A DNA stretch of 45,851 nt from Gordoniibacillus kamchatkensis (GCF_000829455.1 NZ_JXAK01000056.1:1-45851); one strand, 5' to 3'; shown: positions 36,195 to 44,827, numbered from the stretch's first letter. The notes: generated from the letters alone by a model not told the origin. Translations and numbers: made by a program.

Positions 36195-37049
36195 TTATGC
36201 CTTCCCTGAAGAGCCGAACAGCCTCATCTTTTGCCCGACCTTATCGGCCATGAGAGCGTAGGCGCCGTAAGTCAAATCGCTCGCATATTTCGCTTGCAGC
36301 CCTTGGGTGATATCTTTGGTCGTTTGCGCGATGACGGCGTCGTTCATTTCCGTCGCCACATTGATTTTGGCAATGCCGTAGCGGATCACCTCGCGGATCA
36401 TCTCATCCGGCGTGTACGACGAACCGTGGAGCACGAGCGGAATCGGGATGCGGGCGGCAATGTCCCGGAGCAGGCCGATATTCAGCTTGGGCTCCTGCTT
36501 GTATTTGCCGTGCGAGGTCCCGATGGAAACCGCGAGCGTATCCACTCCCGAACGCTCGTAAAAGGCTACGGCTTCCTCGACGCTCGTCTCCACCATATCG
36601 TCCGCTTCCTGGTGGTCGCCGCCCTCTTCCCCGCCGACATGGCCGATTTCTCCTTCGACCGGGATGCCCACGGCATGCGCGATGCGCGCCACCTCTTTCG
36701 TTACCGAAATGTTTTCCTCGAGCGGCAGCGAGGAGCCGTCGATCATGATCGAGGTAAACCCGTTTTTGATGCCTTTGGCGGCGTGCTCCGCGTTCATGCC
36801 GTGATCGAGATGAAGCACGACCGGAACCGACGCTTTCTCTGCCTCACATCGTACTATCGCCGCCAGCACGTCCAATCCTACGAACGAATCGAGACCGCTC
36901 CACACCTGGATCAAAACCGGGGAGCGCTCTCTTTCGGCCGCGGCGATGACCGCCTTTACGCTTTCCATGTTGAACACGTTGAAAGCGCCTACTGCATAGC
37001 CTTCCGCTCTGGCTTGCTGCAACACATCTTTGCTGGAAACGAGTGGCAA
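36195..37049 (-). CDS. Class II ketose-bisphosphate aldolase
   Basis: 284 residues of the FbaA/GatY/KbaY family. Zinc and catalytic segments: VVLHLDHGMNAEHAA, DGSSLPLEENI, EGEIGHVGGEEGGD, VSIGTSHGKYK, VLHGSSYTPDEMI and KINVATEMN. It differs clearly from the housekeeping fba at 10.7-11.6 kb, as expected for a specialised aldolase cleaving a ketose (bis)phosphate to DHAP and an aldehyde. The start is TTG at 37049 (AGAAGG upstream; no ATG is available). It is the first gene of the carbohydrate operon, 37 bases before the binding-protein gene. Confidence 0.91.
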   Translation of the reverse strand: MPLVSSKDVLQQARAEGYAVGAFNVFNMESVKAVIAAAERERSPVLIQVWSGLDSFVGLDVLAAIVRCEAEKASVPVVLHLDHGMNAEHAAKGIKNGFTSIMIDGSSLPLEENISVTKEVARIAHAVGIPVEGEIGHVGGEEGGDHQEADDMVETSVEEAVAFYERSGVDTLAVSIGTSHGKYKQEPKLNIGLLRDIAARIPIPLVLHGSSYTPDEMIREVIRYGIAKINVATEMNDAVIAQTTKDITQGLQAKYASDLTYGAYALMADKVGQKMRLFGSSGKA

Positions 37050-37085
37050 GTACAGGACCTTCTTTCTTTGCGTTACTTACTTTCT

Positions 37086-37182
37086 TACAATGTGTAATTA
37101 AGTTAGCAAAAAATTTTTCCGCACTTCTCTAGGTTATATAGCGTTTCCCCCTTTATAAATCGATACTTAATTACAAATTGTA
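37086..37182. promoter_or_regulatory. Two inverted copies of an 18-bp motif in the operon leader
   Basis: ACTTAATTACAAATTGTA at 37165-37182 (plus strand) recurs as ACTTAATTACACATTGTA on the minus strand at 37103-37086, 17 of 18 identical and facing each other 61 bases apart. The region lies between the promoter and the aldolase start. Proposed binding site for the operon's ROK repressor; inference only. Confidence 0.55.
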
Positions 37183-37196
37183 TGTATGTTCATAGT

Positions 37197-37239
37197 TGGT
37201 AGCGCTACCATTGTAACATGGAATATACTGCCAAGTAAA
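37197..37239 (-). promoter_or_regulatory. Carbohydrate operon promoter with palindromic operator
   Basis: On the minus strand: -35 TTTACT (37239-37234), 18-base spacer, -10 TACAAT (37215-37210), followed by the perfect palindrome TGGTAGCGCTACCA (37210-37197) across the expected start site. The palindrome is of LacI/GalR or CcpA (cre) type. It differs from the cre consensus TGWNANCGNTNWCA at two symmetric positions. The leader to the first gene is about 150 bases. Confidence 0.65.
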
Positions 37240-37273
37240 GAGCCCTTCGCGGCTGTAAACCGTGAAGGGCTTT
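37238..37273 (-). terminator. Terminator after speE
   Basis: AGCCCTTC (37241-37248) pairs with GAAGGGCT (37264-37271), with inner CGG/CCG. On the minus strand it is followed by CTTTACTT. It is just downstream of the speE stop and abuts the carbohydrate operon promoter. Confidence 0.65.
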
Positions 37274-37281
37274 AAAGCTTT

Positions 37282-38109
37282 TTACTTCACCAAATCTTCC
37301 ACGAAGCGCGGCAGCACGAACGCGGCCTTATGCAGGCGCGGCGTGTAATACTTCGTGCTGATTTCCGGCAGCGCCGCCTCGTCCACTTGCAGCGGATCGT
37401 ATTTTTTCGAGCCCAGCGTGAACGTCCACAGACCGCTCGGATACGTCGGGATGTTGGCGCAGTACACGCGCACGATCGGGAAAATCTCCTTCACGTCGCG
37501 GTTTACCGTCTTGATGAGATCGGCCTTGAACCATGGGTTGTCGGTTTGCGCGACAAACATGCCGTCATCCTTCAAAGCGTCGTAAATGCCTTGATAGAAG
37601 CCCTTGGTGAACAGCTCGACGGCCGGACCGACCGGCTCGGTGGAGTCGACCATGATGACATCATACGTCGCTTTATGGTCGTGGATGTGCATGTACCCGT
37701 CATTCACGATCACTTCCACGCGCGGATTGTCGAGCTCGCCGGCGATTTCCGGCAAATACTTTTTCGAATACTCGATGACTTTGCCGTCGATCTCCACGAG
37801 CACGGCTTTTTTCACCTTCGGGTGCTTGAGCACCTCGCGGATGACGCCGCCGTCGCCGCCGCCGACAACGAGCACCTTCTCCGGGTTCGGGTGCGTGAAC
37901 AAGGCCGGGTGAGCCACCATTTCATGGTATACGAATTCGTCCTTGATCGTCGTCATGACCATGCCGTCCAGCACGAGCATGCGCCCGAATTCGATCGTGT
38001 CGATCATCGCCAGGTCTTGGAAGTCGGTCTTCTCCGAGACGAAAGTTCGGGTAATTTTCGCCGTAATGCCGAAGTTCTCGGTCTGTTTTTCCGTATACCA
38101 CAGTTCCAT
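37282..38109 (-). CDS. speE: Spermidine synthase
   Basis: 275 residues; transfers aminopropyl from decarboxylated SAM to putrescine. Begins [15 protein letters not shown], as in Bacillus SpeE (start at 38109, preferred over 38124). The SAM-type Rossmann motif [36 protein letters not shown] and the catalytic [14 protein letters not shown] are present, as is [24 protein letters not shown]. Divergently placed to the pbp gene, as speE is next to pbpG in Bacillus. Its partner speB is not in the window. Confidence 0.95.
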   Translation of the reverse strand: MELWYTEKQTENFGITAKITRTFVSEKTDFQDLAMIDTIEFGRMLVLDGMVMTTIKDEFVYHEMVAHPALFTHPNPEKVLVVGGGDGGVIREVLKHPKVKKAVLVEIDGKVIEYSKKYLPEIAGELDNPRVEVIVNDGYMHIHDHKATYDVIMVDSTEPVGPAVELFTKGFYQGIYDALKDDGMFVAQTDNPWFKADLIKTVNRDVKEIFPIVRVYCANIPTYPSGLWTFTLGSKKYDPLQVDEAALPEISTKYYTPRLHKAAFVLPRFVEDLVK

Positions 38110-38210
38110 CTGTCGCAGCCTCATTTCCTGTCCATAATGTATCTTAACAAGTTTGTTTGCTTTAGGGAGGTTCTGGATTCCTTTCCATTGTACCCTTTTG
38201 CATAAATTGT

Positions 38211-38238
38211 ATTATAGAGGATTGACCCCGAATTGCAA
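38211..38238 (-). promoter_or_regulatory. speE promoter
   Basis: -35 TTGCAA (38238-38233), 16-base spacer, -10 TATAAT (38216-38211), about 100 bases before the speE start in the divergent speE/pbp gap. No strong plus-strand promoter for the pbp gene was recognised there. Confidence 0.6.
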
Positions 38239-38370
38239 TAAGCGGAAGGCGCCCGCAGCCAATGTTACGAAAAATTTTACATTTGCCCGTCCCCCTGCTG
38301 AATACCGCTCCGCCGTCAACCCCATACTGGATAAGAGAACCAATCCCCCCAGCAAAGGAGCGGAAGATCC

Positions 38371-40458
38371 ATGGCTCGCCAAATACCGCCGCCTGAAGCC
38401 CGTTCGCGGCGAGGGCAGAGCGACGACGATATTCCGGCACTGCGCTGGCTGCGGCGCATCAAGCGGCTGTTTTCCTTGTCGGTGGCCGGTATGCTGCTGC
38501 TCGCCGCGGGCCTTTTTGTCGCGGCTCTGTATTTGCGCTCGCAAGAGCTGCCGGCGACGAAGGTGATGCAAACGTCGCAAATGTTCGACGCCCGCGGCGA
38601 CCTGATCGATTCGTTCTACAGCGGGCAAAACCGCCAGCTCGTGGCGCTGAAAGACATTTCGCCGTACGTCGTCAAGGCGACGCTGGCGATAGAGGATCAG
38701 CACTTCTACGATCATATCGGCATCGATTTCAAGGCAGTAGCACGGGCCGCGCTCGTCAATCTGGAGCATATGTCCAAGGTGCAGGGCGCCGGAACGATTA
38801 CGCAGCAGCTCGCGCGCAACTTGTATTTGAGCCACGAACGGACGTGGGCCCGGAAGCTGAAGGAGACGATGTACGCCGTCCAGATGGAAATGCAGCTGAG
38901 CAAGGACGACATCCTCGACCAATATCTCAACCAAATTTATTACGGCCATTCCACTTACGGCATTCAGGCTGCGGCGCAGCTGTTTTTCGGCAAAGACGCC
39001 AAAGATTTGACGCTGGCGGAAAGCGCGCTGCTGGCCGGCGTACCGAAGGGCCCCCGTTATTATTCGCCCTATTATAATATGGACAACGCTCTCGAGCGGC
39101 AAAAGCTCGTCCTGCAGACGATGGTGAACTGCGGCTTCATCACGCAGGCGGAAGCCGACCAGGCTGCCGCCGATAAGCTGACGTTCCGCCCTCTGACCGG
39201 GAAGAAGCAGGCGGTTGCGCCGTATTTTCGGGATTACGTCCGCTCGGTCGCCGTGGAAAAGCTGGGCATTCCGGAGGAACTGCTCGACGAAGGCGGCATT
39301 CGCATCTATACGACCCTCGATCTGAAAGCGCAGAAGCTCGCCGAGGAGGCCGTGCAGAAACAGCTGTCCAAGTCGGAAGAGCTGCAGGCGGCGCTTGTGG
39401 CCATCGATCCGCGCACCGGCTACATAAAAGCGATGGTCGGCGGGCGCAATTACGACGACAACCAGTTCAACCGGGCCACCACCGGCAAGCGCCAGCCCGG
39501 TTCCTCGTTCAAGCCGATCATGTACCTCGCCGCGTTGCAGAAGGGGCTCACCCCCGCAACCCGCTATCAGGACGTGCCGACCGTCTTTACTTACAATGAC
39601 GGCAAAGATACGTATGCGCCGAACAATTTCGGCGACAAGTACAGCGGCGAGTGGCTCGATATGCGGCGGGCGATCGCCGAGTCCAACAACATTTACGCCG
39701 TGCATACGATCCTCGATATCGGTCCGCAGACGGTCGTCGATATGGCGAAAAAGATGGGCTTCACTAGCCCGCTGAACCCGGTGCCGTCGCTGGCGCTCGG
39801 CGCATCCCCGGTTACGCCGCTGGAGATGGCGTCGGCGTTCGCTATTATTGCCAATCAGGGCGTGCGGGCCGAGCCGACGGCTATCGTCCGCATCGAAGAC
39901 GCCGCAGGCAAAGTGCTGTACCAGGCTTCCCCATCGGCCGCGAAAATCATCGAGCCGTCCTACGCGTACGTACTCACGAATATGATGGAGAGCGTATTTG
40001 AGGAAGGCGGGACGGGCAGCCGCGTCTCCTCGCTGATGAAACGCCCGGTCGCCGGCAAGACGGGTACGACCGACACGGACGCATGGATGGTCGGCTACAC
40101 GCCCGAGCTGGCGACGGCCGTCTGGGTCGGCTATGACAAAGGCAAAACGGTGGACGCGATTGAATCGCATATGGCGGCCCCGATATTCGCCGAATTTACG
40201 GAAGGCGTGCTGGATGCCGTTCCGCCGAAGCTGTTCACGATTCCGGACGGCGTCGCCACCGTCTATATCGATCCGGAGAGCGGCAAGCTGGCTAACGCGG
40301 ACTGCATGAAAAACGCCCGGCTGGAGGCGTTCGTCAAAGGCACGGAGCCGACCGTCGCCTGCACGAATCGAAGCGGCGACAGCAAGGCGAACGACAAGCT
40401 GAAGCGCGGCGAAAACAGCTCGTGGTGGAACGATCTGAAGCGCTGGTGGAACAGCTAG
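38371..40458 (+). CDS. Bifunctional class A penicillin-binding protein (PbpG/PBP1A type)
   Basis: 695 residues; polymerises and cross-links peptidoglycan at the outer membrane face. A short cytoplasmic tail, then a membrane anchor (LFSLSVAGMLLLAAGLFVAAL). The GT51 domain has LAIEDQHFYDHIGID with the catalytic Glu, QGAGTITQQLARNLYLS and ESALLAGVPKGP. The transpeptidase has SSFK in QPGSSFKPIMYL, SNN in AESNNIYA, and KTGTTD. A tryptophan-rich tail ends SSWWNDLKRWWNS. AAGGAG lies ten bases before the ATG. The neighbourhood (speE upstream, ywhD downstream) points to the sporulation-associated PbpG. Confidence 0.95.
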   Translation: MARQIPPPEARSRRGQSDDDIPALRWLRRIKRLFSLSVAGMLLLAAGLFVAALYLRSQELPATKVMQTSQMFDARGDLIDSFYSGQNRQLVALKDISPYVVKATLAIEDQHFYDHIGIDFKAVARAALVNLEHMSKVQGAGTITQQLARNLYLSHERTWARKLKETMYAVQMEMQLSKDDILDQYLNQIYYGHSTYGIQAAAQLFFGKDAKDLTLAESALLAGVPKGPRYYSPYYNMDNALERQKLVLQTMVNCGFITQAEADQAAADKLTFRPLTGKKQAVAPYFRDYVRSVAVEKLGIPEELLDEGGIRIYTTLDLKAQKLAEEAVQKQLSKSEELQAALVAIDPRTGYIKAMVGGRNYDDNQFNRATTGKRQPGSSFKPIMYLAALQKGLTPATRYQDVPTVFTYNDGKDTYAPNNFGDKYSGEWLDMRRAIAESNNIYAVHTILDIGPQTVVDMAKKMGFTSPLNPVPSLALGASPVTPLEMASAFAIIANQGVRAEPTAIVRIEDAAGKVLYQASPSAAKIIEPSYAYVLTNMMESVFEEGGTGSRVSSLMKRPVAGKTGTTDTDAWMVGYTPELATAVWVGYDKGKTVDAIESHMAAPIFAEFTEGVLDAVPPKLFTIPDGVATVYIDPESGKLANADCMKNARLEAFVKGTEPTVACTNRSGDSKANDKLKRGENSSWWNDLKRWWNS

Positions 40459-40471
40459 AGCGTTAGCATTG

Positions 40472-40506
40472 TGGCGCAAAGGCCAAGTTGCCTTTGCGCC
40501 ATTTTA
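40472..40506 (+). terminator. Terminator after the pbp gene
   Basis: TGGCGCAAAGG pairs with CCTTTGCGCCA around a CCAAGTTG loop, followed by TTTTA. Confidence 0.85.
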
Positions 40507-40604
40507 AATGGTAATATTTGTTATAGGGCGTTTGCCAAGCTGCTGTGGCCGGGGTTATGCTGAAGTAAGCAGCAATCTAAGTGAAGTCAAGGAGAGTGGA
40601 ACTG

Positions 40605-41417
40605 TTGGCACTGCAAGCTTCTTGGATCTCATACGGGCCGGGCGGCCGGTATACGGGTTATTTGGCGAAGCCGTCCGCAAGTGCCGGGCCTCTGCCTGCC
40701 GTCATCGTCATTCAGGAAATATGGGGCGTCGATCCCCATATTCAGGACGTGACGAACCGGTTCGCCATGGCCGGTTACGCCGCCTTCGCCCCTGATTTGT
40801 ACGCGCTGGACGGGAAACATCCGGCCCCTCTCGAGCCCGAACGGGTAGCGTCGTTGAAAGGGTTCATGGACACGCTGCCTGTCGGCGGCTGGGGCAATCA
40901 GGAAGCGCGGGAAGAGGCGCTGGCGGCGAAGCCCGGGCACGAACGCAAAGAGCTGGAAGAGACGCACGCGGCCATATTCGGCATGGATATCCCCGGCTAT
41001 TTGCAGCGGGTTAAGGCTGCCGCCGCTTATCTCCGCGACGAGGAGCCCGCGTCGAAGGGCCGGAAGGTCGGTTCCGTCGGCTACTGTCTGGGCGGCGCGT
41101 TGTCCGCTCAGCTCGCTTGCCTCGATCCGCAGCTGAGCGCAGCCGTCATTTATTACGGCAACGCACCCCAAGCGGACCAGCTCGGCGGCATTCAGTGTCC
41201 GGTGGCCGGCTTCTACGGCGGCAAGGACGCGCGCATCACCGATGCCATGCCGGCCTTTGCCGAAGCGATGAAAGCCGCCGGCAAGACGTTCGCCGCCCGC
41301 GTGTACCCGGAAGCGCCTCACGCCTTCTTCAACGACACCCGGCCCAGCTATCGCGCGGACGCCGCGCGCGATGCGTTTTCGCGCACGCTCGCGTTCCTGA
41401 ATGAGCAATTATCTTAA
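40605..41417 (+). CDS. Dienelactone hydrolase family protein
   Basis: 270 residues, alpha/beta hydrolase of the DLH family. The nucleophile is cysteine in GSVGYCLGGALSAQ. The aspartate is in FYGGKDARITDAM and the histidine in EAPHAFFNDTRPSY. IQEIWGVDPHIQDVTNRFAMAGYAAFAPDLY is the family core. The start is taken as TTG at 40605, with AAGGAG ten bases upstream; a GTG at 40581 is in frame but lies before that site. Chlorocatechol degradation genes are absent, so a general hydrolase role is likelier. It precedes the DinB-fold gene by 23 bases, probably in the same transcript. Confidence 0.9.
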   Translation: MALQASWISYGPGGRYTGYLAKPSASAGPLPAVIVIQEIWGVDPHIQDVTNRFAMAGYAAFAPDLYALDGKHPAPLEPERVASLKGFMDTLPVGGWGNQEAREEALAAKPGHERKELEETHAAIFGMDIPGYLQRVKAAAAYLRDEEPASKGRKVGSVGYCLGGALSAQLACLDPQLSAAVIYYGNAPQADQLGGIQCPVAGFYGGKDARITDAMPAFAEAMKAAGKTFAARVYPEAPHAFFNDTRPSYRADAARDAFSRTLAFLNEQLS

Positions 41418-41440
41418 CCTTCAAAGGAGAGATGAGAACG

Positions 41441-41938
41441 ATGTACACAAGCTTGAACGAAGCAGTGCAGGATTTGCAATTTGAAAGTGCTACGACGCAA
41501 AAGGTGCTGGATGCGCTGACGGACGCATCGCTTGCGCAGCCGATCGTGGAAGGACACCGCACGCTCGGCGAGCTGGCTTGGCATTTGGCGACGGCGTATC
41601 ACAGCTTCCTCGCTGCTGCCGGTCTGCAGCTCGACGCGCCGAAGCACAATGATCCGGTTCCTGCGACCGCCAAAGGTGTCGCGGATGGGTACCGCACGGC
41701 GAGCGAAGCGGCCGCAGCGGCCATTCAGGCCCAATGGACGGACGCATCGCTGCCGGAACGGCGCCTGCTGTGGGGCATGATGGATTGGTCCGTATCGGAT
41801 ACCATCAACATCTTTATTCGCCACCAAGCCCATCACCGCGGCCAGCTGACAGTACTGATGCGCCAGGCGGGCCTCGTCGTTCCGGGCGTGTACGGTCCAA
41901 GCAAAGAGGAAATGGAAGCCATGAGCGCCTCCCACTGA
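41441..41938 (+). CDS. DinB family protein
   Basis: 165 residues, four-helix DinB/YfiT metal-binding fold. The three histidines are seen in ELAWHLATAYHSF and in RHQAHHRGQLTVLMRQAG. Family members include bacillithiol-dependent transferases and many proteins of unknown function. The ATG at 41441 has AAGGAG 11 bases upstream; the ATG at 41432 is too close to it. It follows the dienelactone hydrolase-like gene. Confidence 0.9.
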   Translation: MYTSLNEAVQDLQFESATTQKVLDALTDASLAQPIVEGHRTLGELAWHLATAYHSFLAAAGLQLDAPKHNDPVPATAKGVADGYRTASEAAAAAIQAQWTDASLPERRLLWGMMDWSVSDTINIFIRHQAHHRGQLTVLMRQAGLVVPGVYGPSKEEMEAMSASH

Positions 41939-41964
41939 TCGGAATGGCGCTAAATCCGGCAACA

Positions 41965-41996
41965 CAAAGAGGCAGACGCGAGCGTCTGCCTCTTTG
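41965..41996. terminator. Bidirectional terminator between DinB and ywhD genes
   Basis: CAAAGAGGCAGACGC pairs perfectly with GCGTCTGCCTCTTTG around a two-base centre. It serves convergent genes. A second short palindrome, CCCGTTCG-TT-CGAACGGG, lies at 42041-42058. Confidence 0.8.
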
Positions 41997-42118
41997 CTGT
42001 CCTAGTATATGAGTGTAACATACACTGAAGCTTAGTATACCCCGTTCGTTCGAACGGGACAATCCTTGACACAGATTGTACACAAATGGCAGTTCCCTGG
42101 CAAACGGGCATACCTCCG

Positions 42119-42613
42119 CTAGGCGAGCAGCTCCTTCAACCGCTCCGGCGAACGTTCCCACATCTCCGGATTATGCTCGATCAGCTGCCGCTTCAGCGCC
42201 GCCTTCTCCGTGTCGTTCAAGCCTTCGAGCACAAATTTCCGCTTCATGGCGGCGTCCATTTTGTTGACGTGATCGGCAAGGATTTTCCAGCCGCGTCTCG
42301 CTTCCGTATCGATGAGCATTTCGCAAGCCGACATTCCGGCGTAATAAGCGCCTTCAGGCGCGCGGTCGACGGCGACCCAGACGACCCAGCAGCGGCGTCC
42401 GTTCGGCACGTCGTCCCTGTTGGTCGAAAATTTGATGCCCTTCTCCACCTTGCTCTTAGCGTGCAGCGTACCGGCGTCAACATACGCCTCGTCGCCATCG
42501 ATAACGATGCCGGACACGTTGCTGAGATCGATCGCGCCGGCGCCGAACCCTTTATGGTTCACTTTCGAGCTTACAATGTTGAGGGAAAGCTTCTTGGATT
42601 TGTCCGCTTCCAT
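42119..42613 (-). CDS. ywhD: YwhD family protein
   Basis: 164 residues, recognised as YwhD by sequence (LSLNIVSSKVNHKGFGAGAIDLSNVS, YVDAGTLHAKSKVEKGIKF, RCWVVWVAVDR) and by its place near the pbpG-like gene. Function is unknown. The C-terminus (KRKFVLEGLNDTEKAALKRQLI) is helical. The start at 42613 is preferred, with AAGGTAGG upstream; the ORF is open to 42667. Confidence 0.87.
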   Translation of the reverse strand: MEADKSKKLSLNIVSSKVNHKGFGAGAIDLSNVSGIVIDGDEAYVDAGTLHAKSKVEKGIKFSTNRDDVPNGRRCWVVWVAVDRAPEGAYYAGMSACEMLIDTEARRGWKILADHVNKMDAAMKRKFVLEGLNDTEKAALKRQLIEHNPEMWERSPERLKELLA

Positions 42614-42677
42614 ACGTGCATACCTACCTTCTGCTTCAGGATGATCCGGTATCCGAACTATCCCCATTGTACCCGAT

Positions 42678-43205
42678 TCAGCGGCCTTCTTCCAACCGCT
42701 CCAGCACGGTTTGTCCCCACGGAGCGACGGCGACGACGGCGATCATAGCGCCGGCCTTTTTCTCCAGCTCCTTGCCTTGATGCTCTGCAACGTAGTATTT
42801 TTCCAGGCCGTATCGTACGCGGATGCGGTTGTCGAAGCTGTAATCGACGCGCCCCTTCAGCACCGCCTCGCCGCTGCCGGCGGCAGGCTTCGAGCGGAAT
42901 GCGCCCGCCGCTTCGTATATGCCGCCGTTTGCCGCCGATTGCTTCAGCAGCACATAGACAGTCTCGCCCCGCTTCGGAATATCGCCGCCCTCTCTCCAGA
43001 GCGACTTGTCGAGCCGGCTGATGTCGTAACTCAGCACGATGTAATCGCCATACATCACATCCCGCGGATCTACCGGCGCCGTGCGGATGCGTATCTCTTG
43101 ACCGAGCCGTCCCGCCGCATAGGAAGAGCTCGCGATGCCGACGAGAAACAGAGCCTGTGCCGCAATCAGAGCGATCAGCAGCTTCAAGCGATACTTACCG
43201 GGCAT
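42678..43205 (-). CDS. GDYXXLXY domain membrane-anchored protein
   Basis: 175 residues. An N-terminal membrane anchor (LKLLIALIAAQALFLVGIASSSYA) is followed by an extracytoplasmic domain with the eponymous YGDYIVLSY motif and a DVMYGDY context. The function of the family is unknown. The start at 43205 has AAGGAGGGG upstream and overlaps the end of the DUF2157 gene by 11 bases. The GDYXXLXY/DUF2157 pairing is widespread, implying joint function at the membrane. Confidence 0.88.
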   Translation of the reverse strand: MPGKYRLKLLIALIAAQALFLVGIASSSYAAGRLGQEIRIRTAPVDPRDVMYGDYIVLSYDISRLDKSLWREGGDIPKRGETVYVLLKQSAANGGIYEAAGAFRSKPAAGSGEAVLKGRVDYSFDNRIRVRYGLEKYYVAEHQGKELEKKAGAMIAVVAVAPWGQTVLERLEEGR

Positions 43206-44427
43206 GATCCGTCCCCTCCTTCCCATTCCGGAAAAACTCCCGCTTCCGCCGGTTCAGCAACCAGCCGACCGCCAGGAGCAGCGCACCGCCGACAACGAAA
43301 AACAGCGACTTGTCCATAAAATCCCACGTCAGCTTGCCGTAGGCGGTCATCGTGCCGATGAGAAACAGTACGGTGCCGAGATTGATTTTGAGCCGCCATT
43401 CCTCCGCGTATCCGCGCCACAGCACGTACAGCGAGAAGACGAACAGTACGATCACATAGATGGCGTCTACCGCGTGGCCTACGTACAGAAGAACGGGAAC
43501 GAGCAGCCACTCGATAGCGGTAATGCCCCGGCCCGAACGAAGCTTCAGGACGACGGATGCAAGCAGGAGCAAGGCCATGACGGCGAGGAACGGCGCCGCT
43601 GCAGGCAGCCAATCGTGGCGCACGGCCAAAAAATCTCCCTTGCCCATGAACAGAACGACGAACCAGTCGAATAGGAAGACCGCGGCAAGAACGGCCGTTT
43701 GCAGCGGGTGGAACGCTTTTCGATTGGGCAGCGCGTCCCCAAGCGTATACAAGGCCATTACGGGCACTGCCGTCCATAGGAACTTCCAGTCGTGAACGGC
43801 AACGAGCATGACCGATTGGGCGATGAAGCTGAGGCTGAACTGCCAGACCTGATAGCTGTCTTGGCGCCTCCAGACGTATCCGCCGAGCCCGACCAAGCCG
43901 ATGGCGAACGCGGCGTAGCTGAATTGATGGAACTCCGTGACGCTGTACAGCTGCGCCGCCGTAAACAGCGCAGCGCTGATCGTAAACAAAAAGCGGCTGC
44001 GGTACAAAAAGGTCGACAGCAGTCCAGCGCAGCCCCACACGATCCAGGACGTAGCGTCGTACGCCTCCAGATGGAACATCTGAGCCGTCAGCACGATTCC
44101 GGCGCCGAAGCTGAGAAGTCCGAGCCCGATAAAAGCGATGCCTGTCTTGCTATGCCCTTTCTTGCTTAACGCTTCGCCAGCTCCGTAACATCCTGCCATT
44201 ACGGCAATAAGGAGCAGGAGCCGCATCAGCTGCGGCATGCCTTGCCAGTTCGCAGCCGTGAAGCTCAATATGCCGAGCCCGACCAGCAGGCCGCCAAGCA
44301 GCGGCAACAAGCCTGCGGCGCGCTTTTTTTCTCCATATAGCTCCATTATTTGCTGATGCTGCTCAGGGGTAATGATCCCTTGCTCGACCCAGCGGCGTCC
44401 TTCCGTCTGTACGAAATGCCGGCTCAC
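43195..44427 (-). CDS. DUF2157 domain integral membrane protein
   Basis: 410 residues. A cytoplasmic N-terminal part (VEQGIITPEQHQQIMELYGEKK) matches the DUF2157 start. It is followed by a dozen or so hydrophobic segments, starting LLPLLGGLLVGLGILSFTAANWQGM, and a basic C-terminal tail (NRRKREFFRNGKEG). The GTG at 44427 is chosen because AGAGG lies eight bases upstream; a GTG at 44436 overlaps that site. Co-translated with the GDYXXLXY gene. No enzymatic motif is apparent. Confidence 0.87.
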   Translation of the reverse strand: MSRHFVQTEGRRWVEQGIITPEQHQQIMELYGEKKRAAGLLPLLGGLLVGLGILSFTAANWQGMPQLMRLLLLIAVMAGCYGAGEALSKKGHSKTGIAFIGLGLLSFGAGIVLTAQMFHLEAYDATSWIVWGCAGLLSTFLYRSRFLFTISAALFTAAQLYSVTEFHQFSYAAFAIGLVGLGGYVWRRQDSYQVWQFSLSFIAQSVMLVAVHDWKFLWTAVPVMALYTLGDALPNRKAFHPLQTAVLAAVFLFDWFVVLFMGKGDFLAVRHDWLPAAAPFLAVMALLLLASVVLKLRSGRGITAIEWLLVPVLLYVGHAVDAIYVIVLFVFSLYVLWRGYAEEWRLKINLGTVLFLIGTMTAYGKLTWDFMDKSLFFVVGGALLLAVGWLLNRRKREFFRNGKEGTDHAR

Positions 44428-44540
44428 TGCGCTCACCTCTTTATGTTGGTAAGTTCAGTGTAGGATATGGCGGTGCCGACGCATAGTGCTATCTTTTTTT
44501 AGTACCGGGGTGAAGGCCCCGATAACCCTGACATAATATT

Positions 44541-44591
44541 GTCGAGGTACACGGGTTACTTCGGACGTGTACAGAAGAACAGAATCTCGAC
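44541..44591 (+). other. Hairpin in the 44.4-44.85 kb gap
   Basis: GTCGAG-GTACACG (44541-44553) can pair with CGTGTAC (44566-44572) and CTCGAC (44586-44591), with an asymmetric bulge. It is followed nine bases later by AAAGGAGG (44598-44605), a strong ribosome-binding-site-like sequence with no usable ATG, GTG or TTG after it. It looks like the leader of a lost or damaged gene. Confidence 0.35.
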
Positions 44592-44704
44592 CTAGTTAAA
44601 GGAGGCACTTCCCATAATCACTTCCGCCCCTTCTTCCCCGGCGCAGCCGTTTTCGCTTACGATTTCCAGTCCATAAAGCGCTTCGCGCAGCGTACTATTC
44701 TTCC

Positions 44705-44827
44705 GTGGAACGAGCCGTTCAAAACATATTGGGCTACAGGATCAACGTCACGGTTGCAGATCCGCCTGAGCTCATCGCGGAACTGCGGAGTCACGTTACA
44801 GGCAAAGCCAAAGCTTACAACGTTTGA
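44705..44827 (+). pseudogene. Short ORF, possible gene remnant
   Basis: A 40-residue frame from a GTG, ending ILGYRINVTVADPPELIAELRSHVT... then stop. The VTVADPPELIAELR pattern is faintly like the C-terminal end of WYL-domain (YafY-type) regulators. No ribosome-binding site or upstream coding continuation is intact. It may be the tail of a decayed gene or chance. Confidence 0.22.

Noticed and set aside
22744-37049. Assignment of the operon as a sulfoquinovose (sulfoglycolysis) cluster
   Set aside because: Isomerase, PfkB kinase, class II aldolase and aldehyde dehydrogenase would fit, but the GH31 enzyme lacks the RxxW sulfonate-binding motif of YihQ and no sulfonate exporter or sulfolactate enzyme was recognised. 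Kept only as one possibility.
38212-40479. 755-codon open frame antisense to the penicillin-binding protein gene
   Set aside because: Mirror frame of a GC-rich gene. The plus strand has GT51 and transpeptidase motifs and a ribosome-binding site; the antisense translation is Arg/His/Val-rich and matches nothing.
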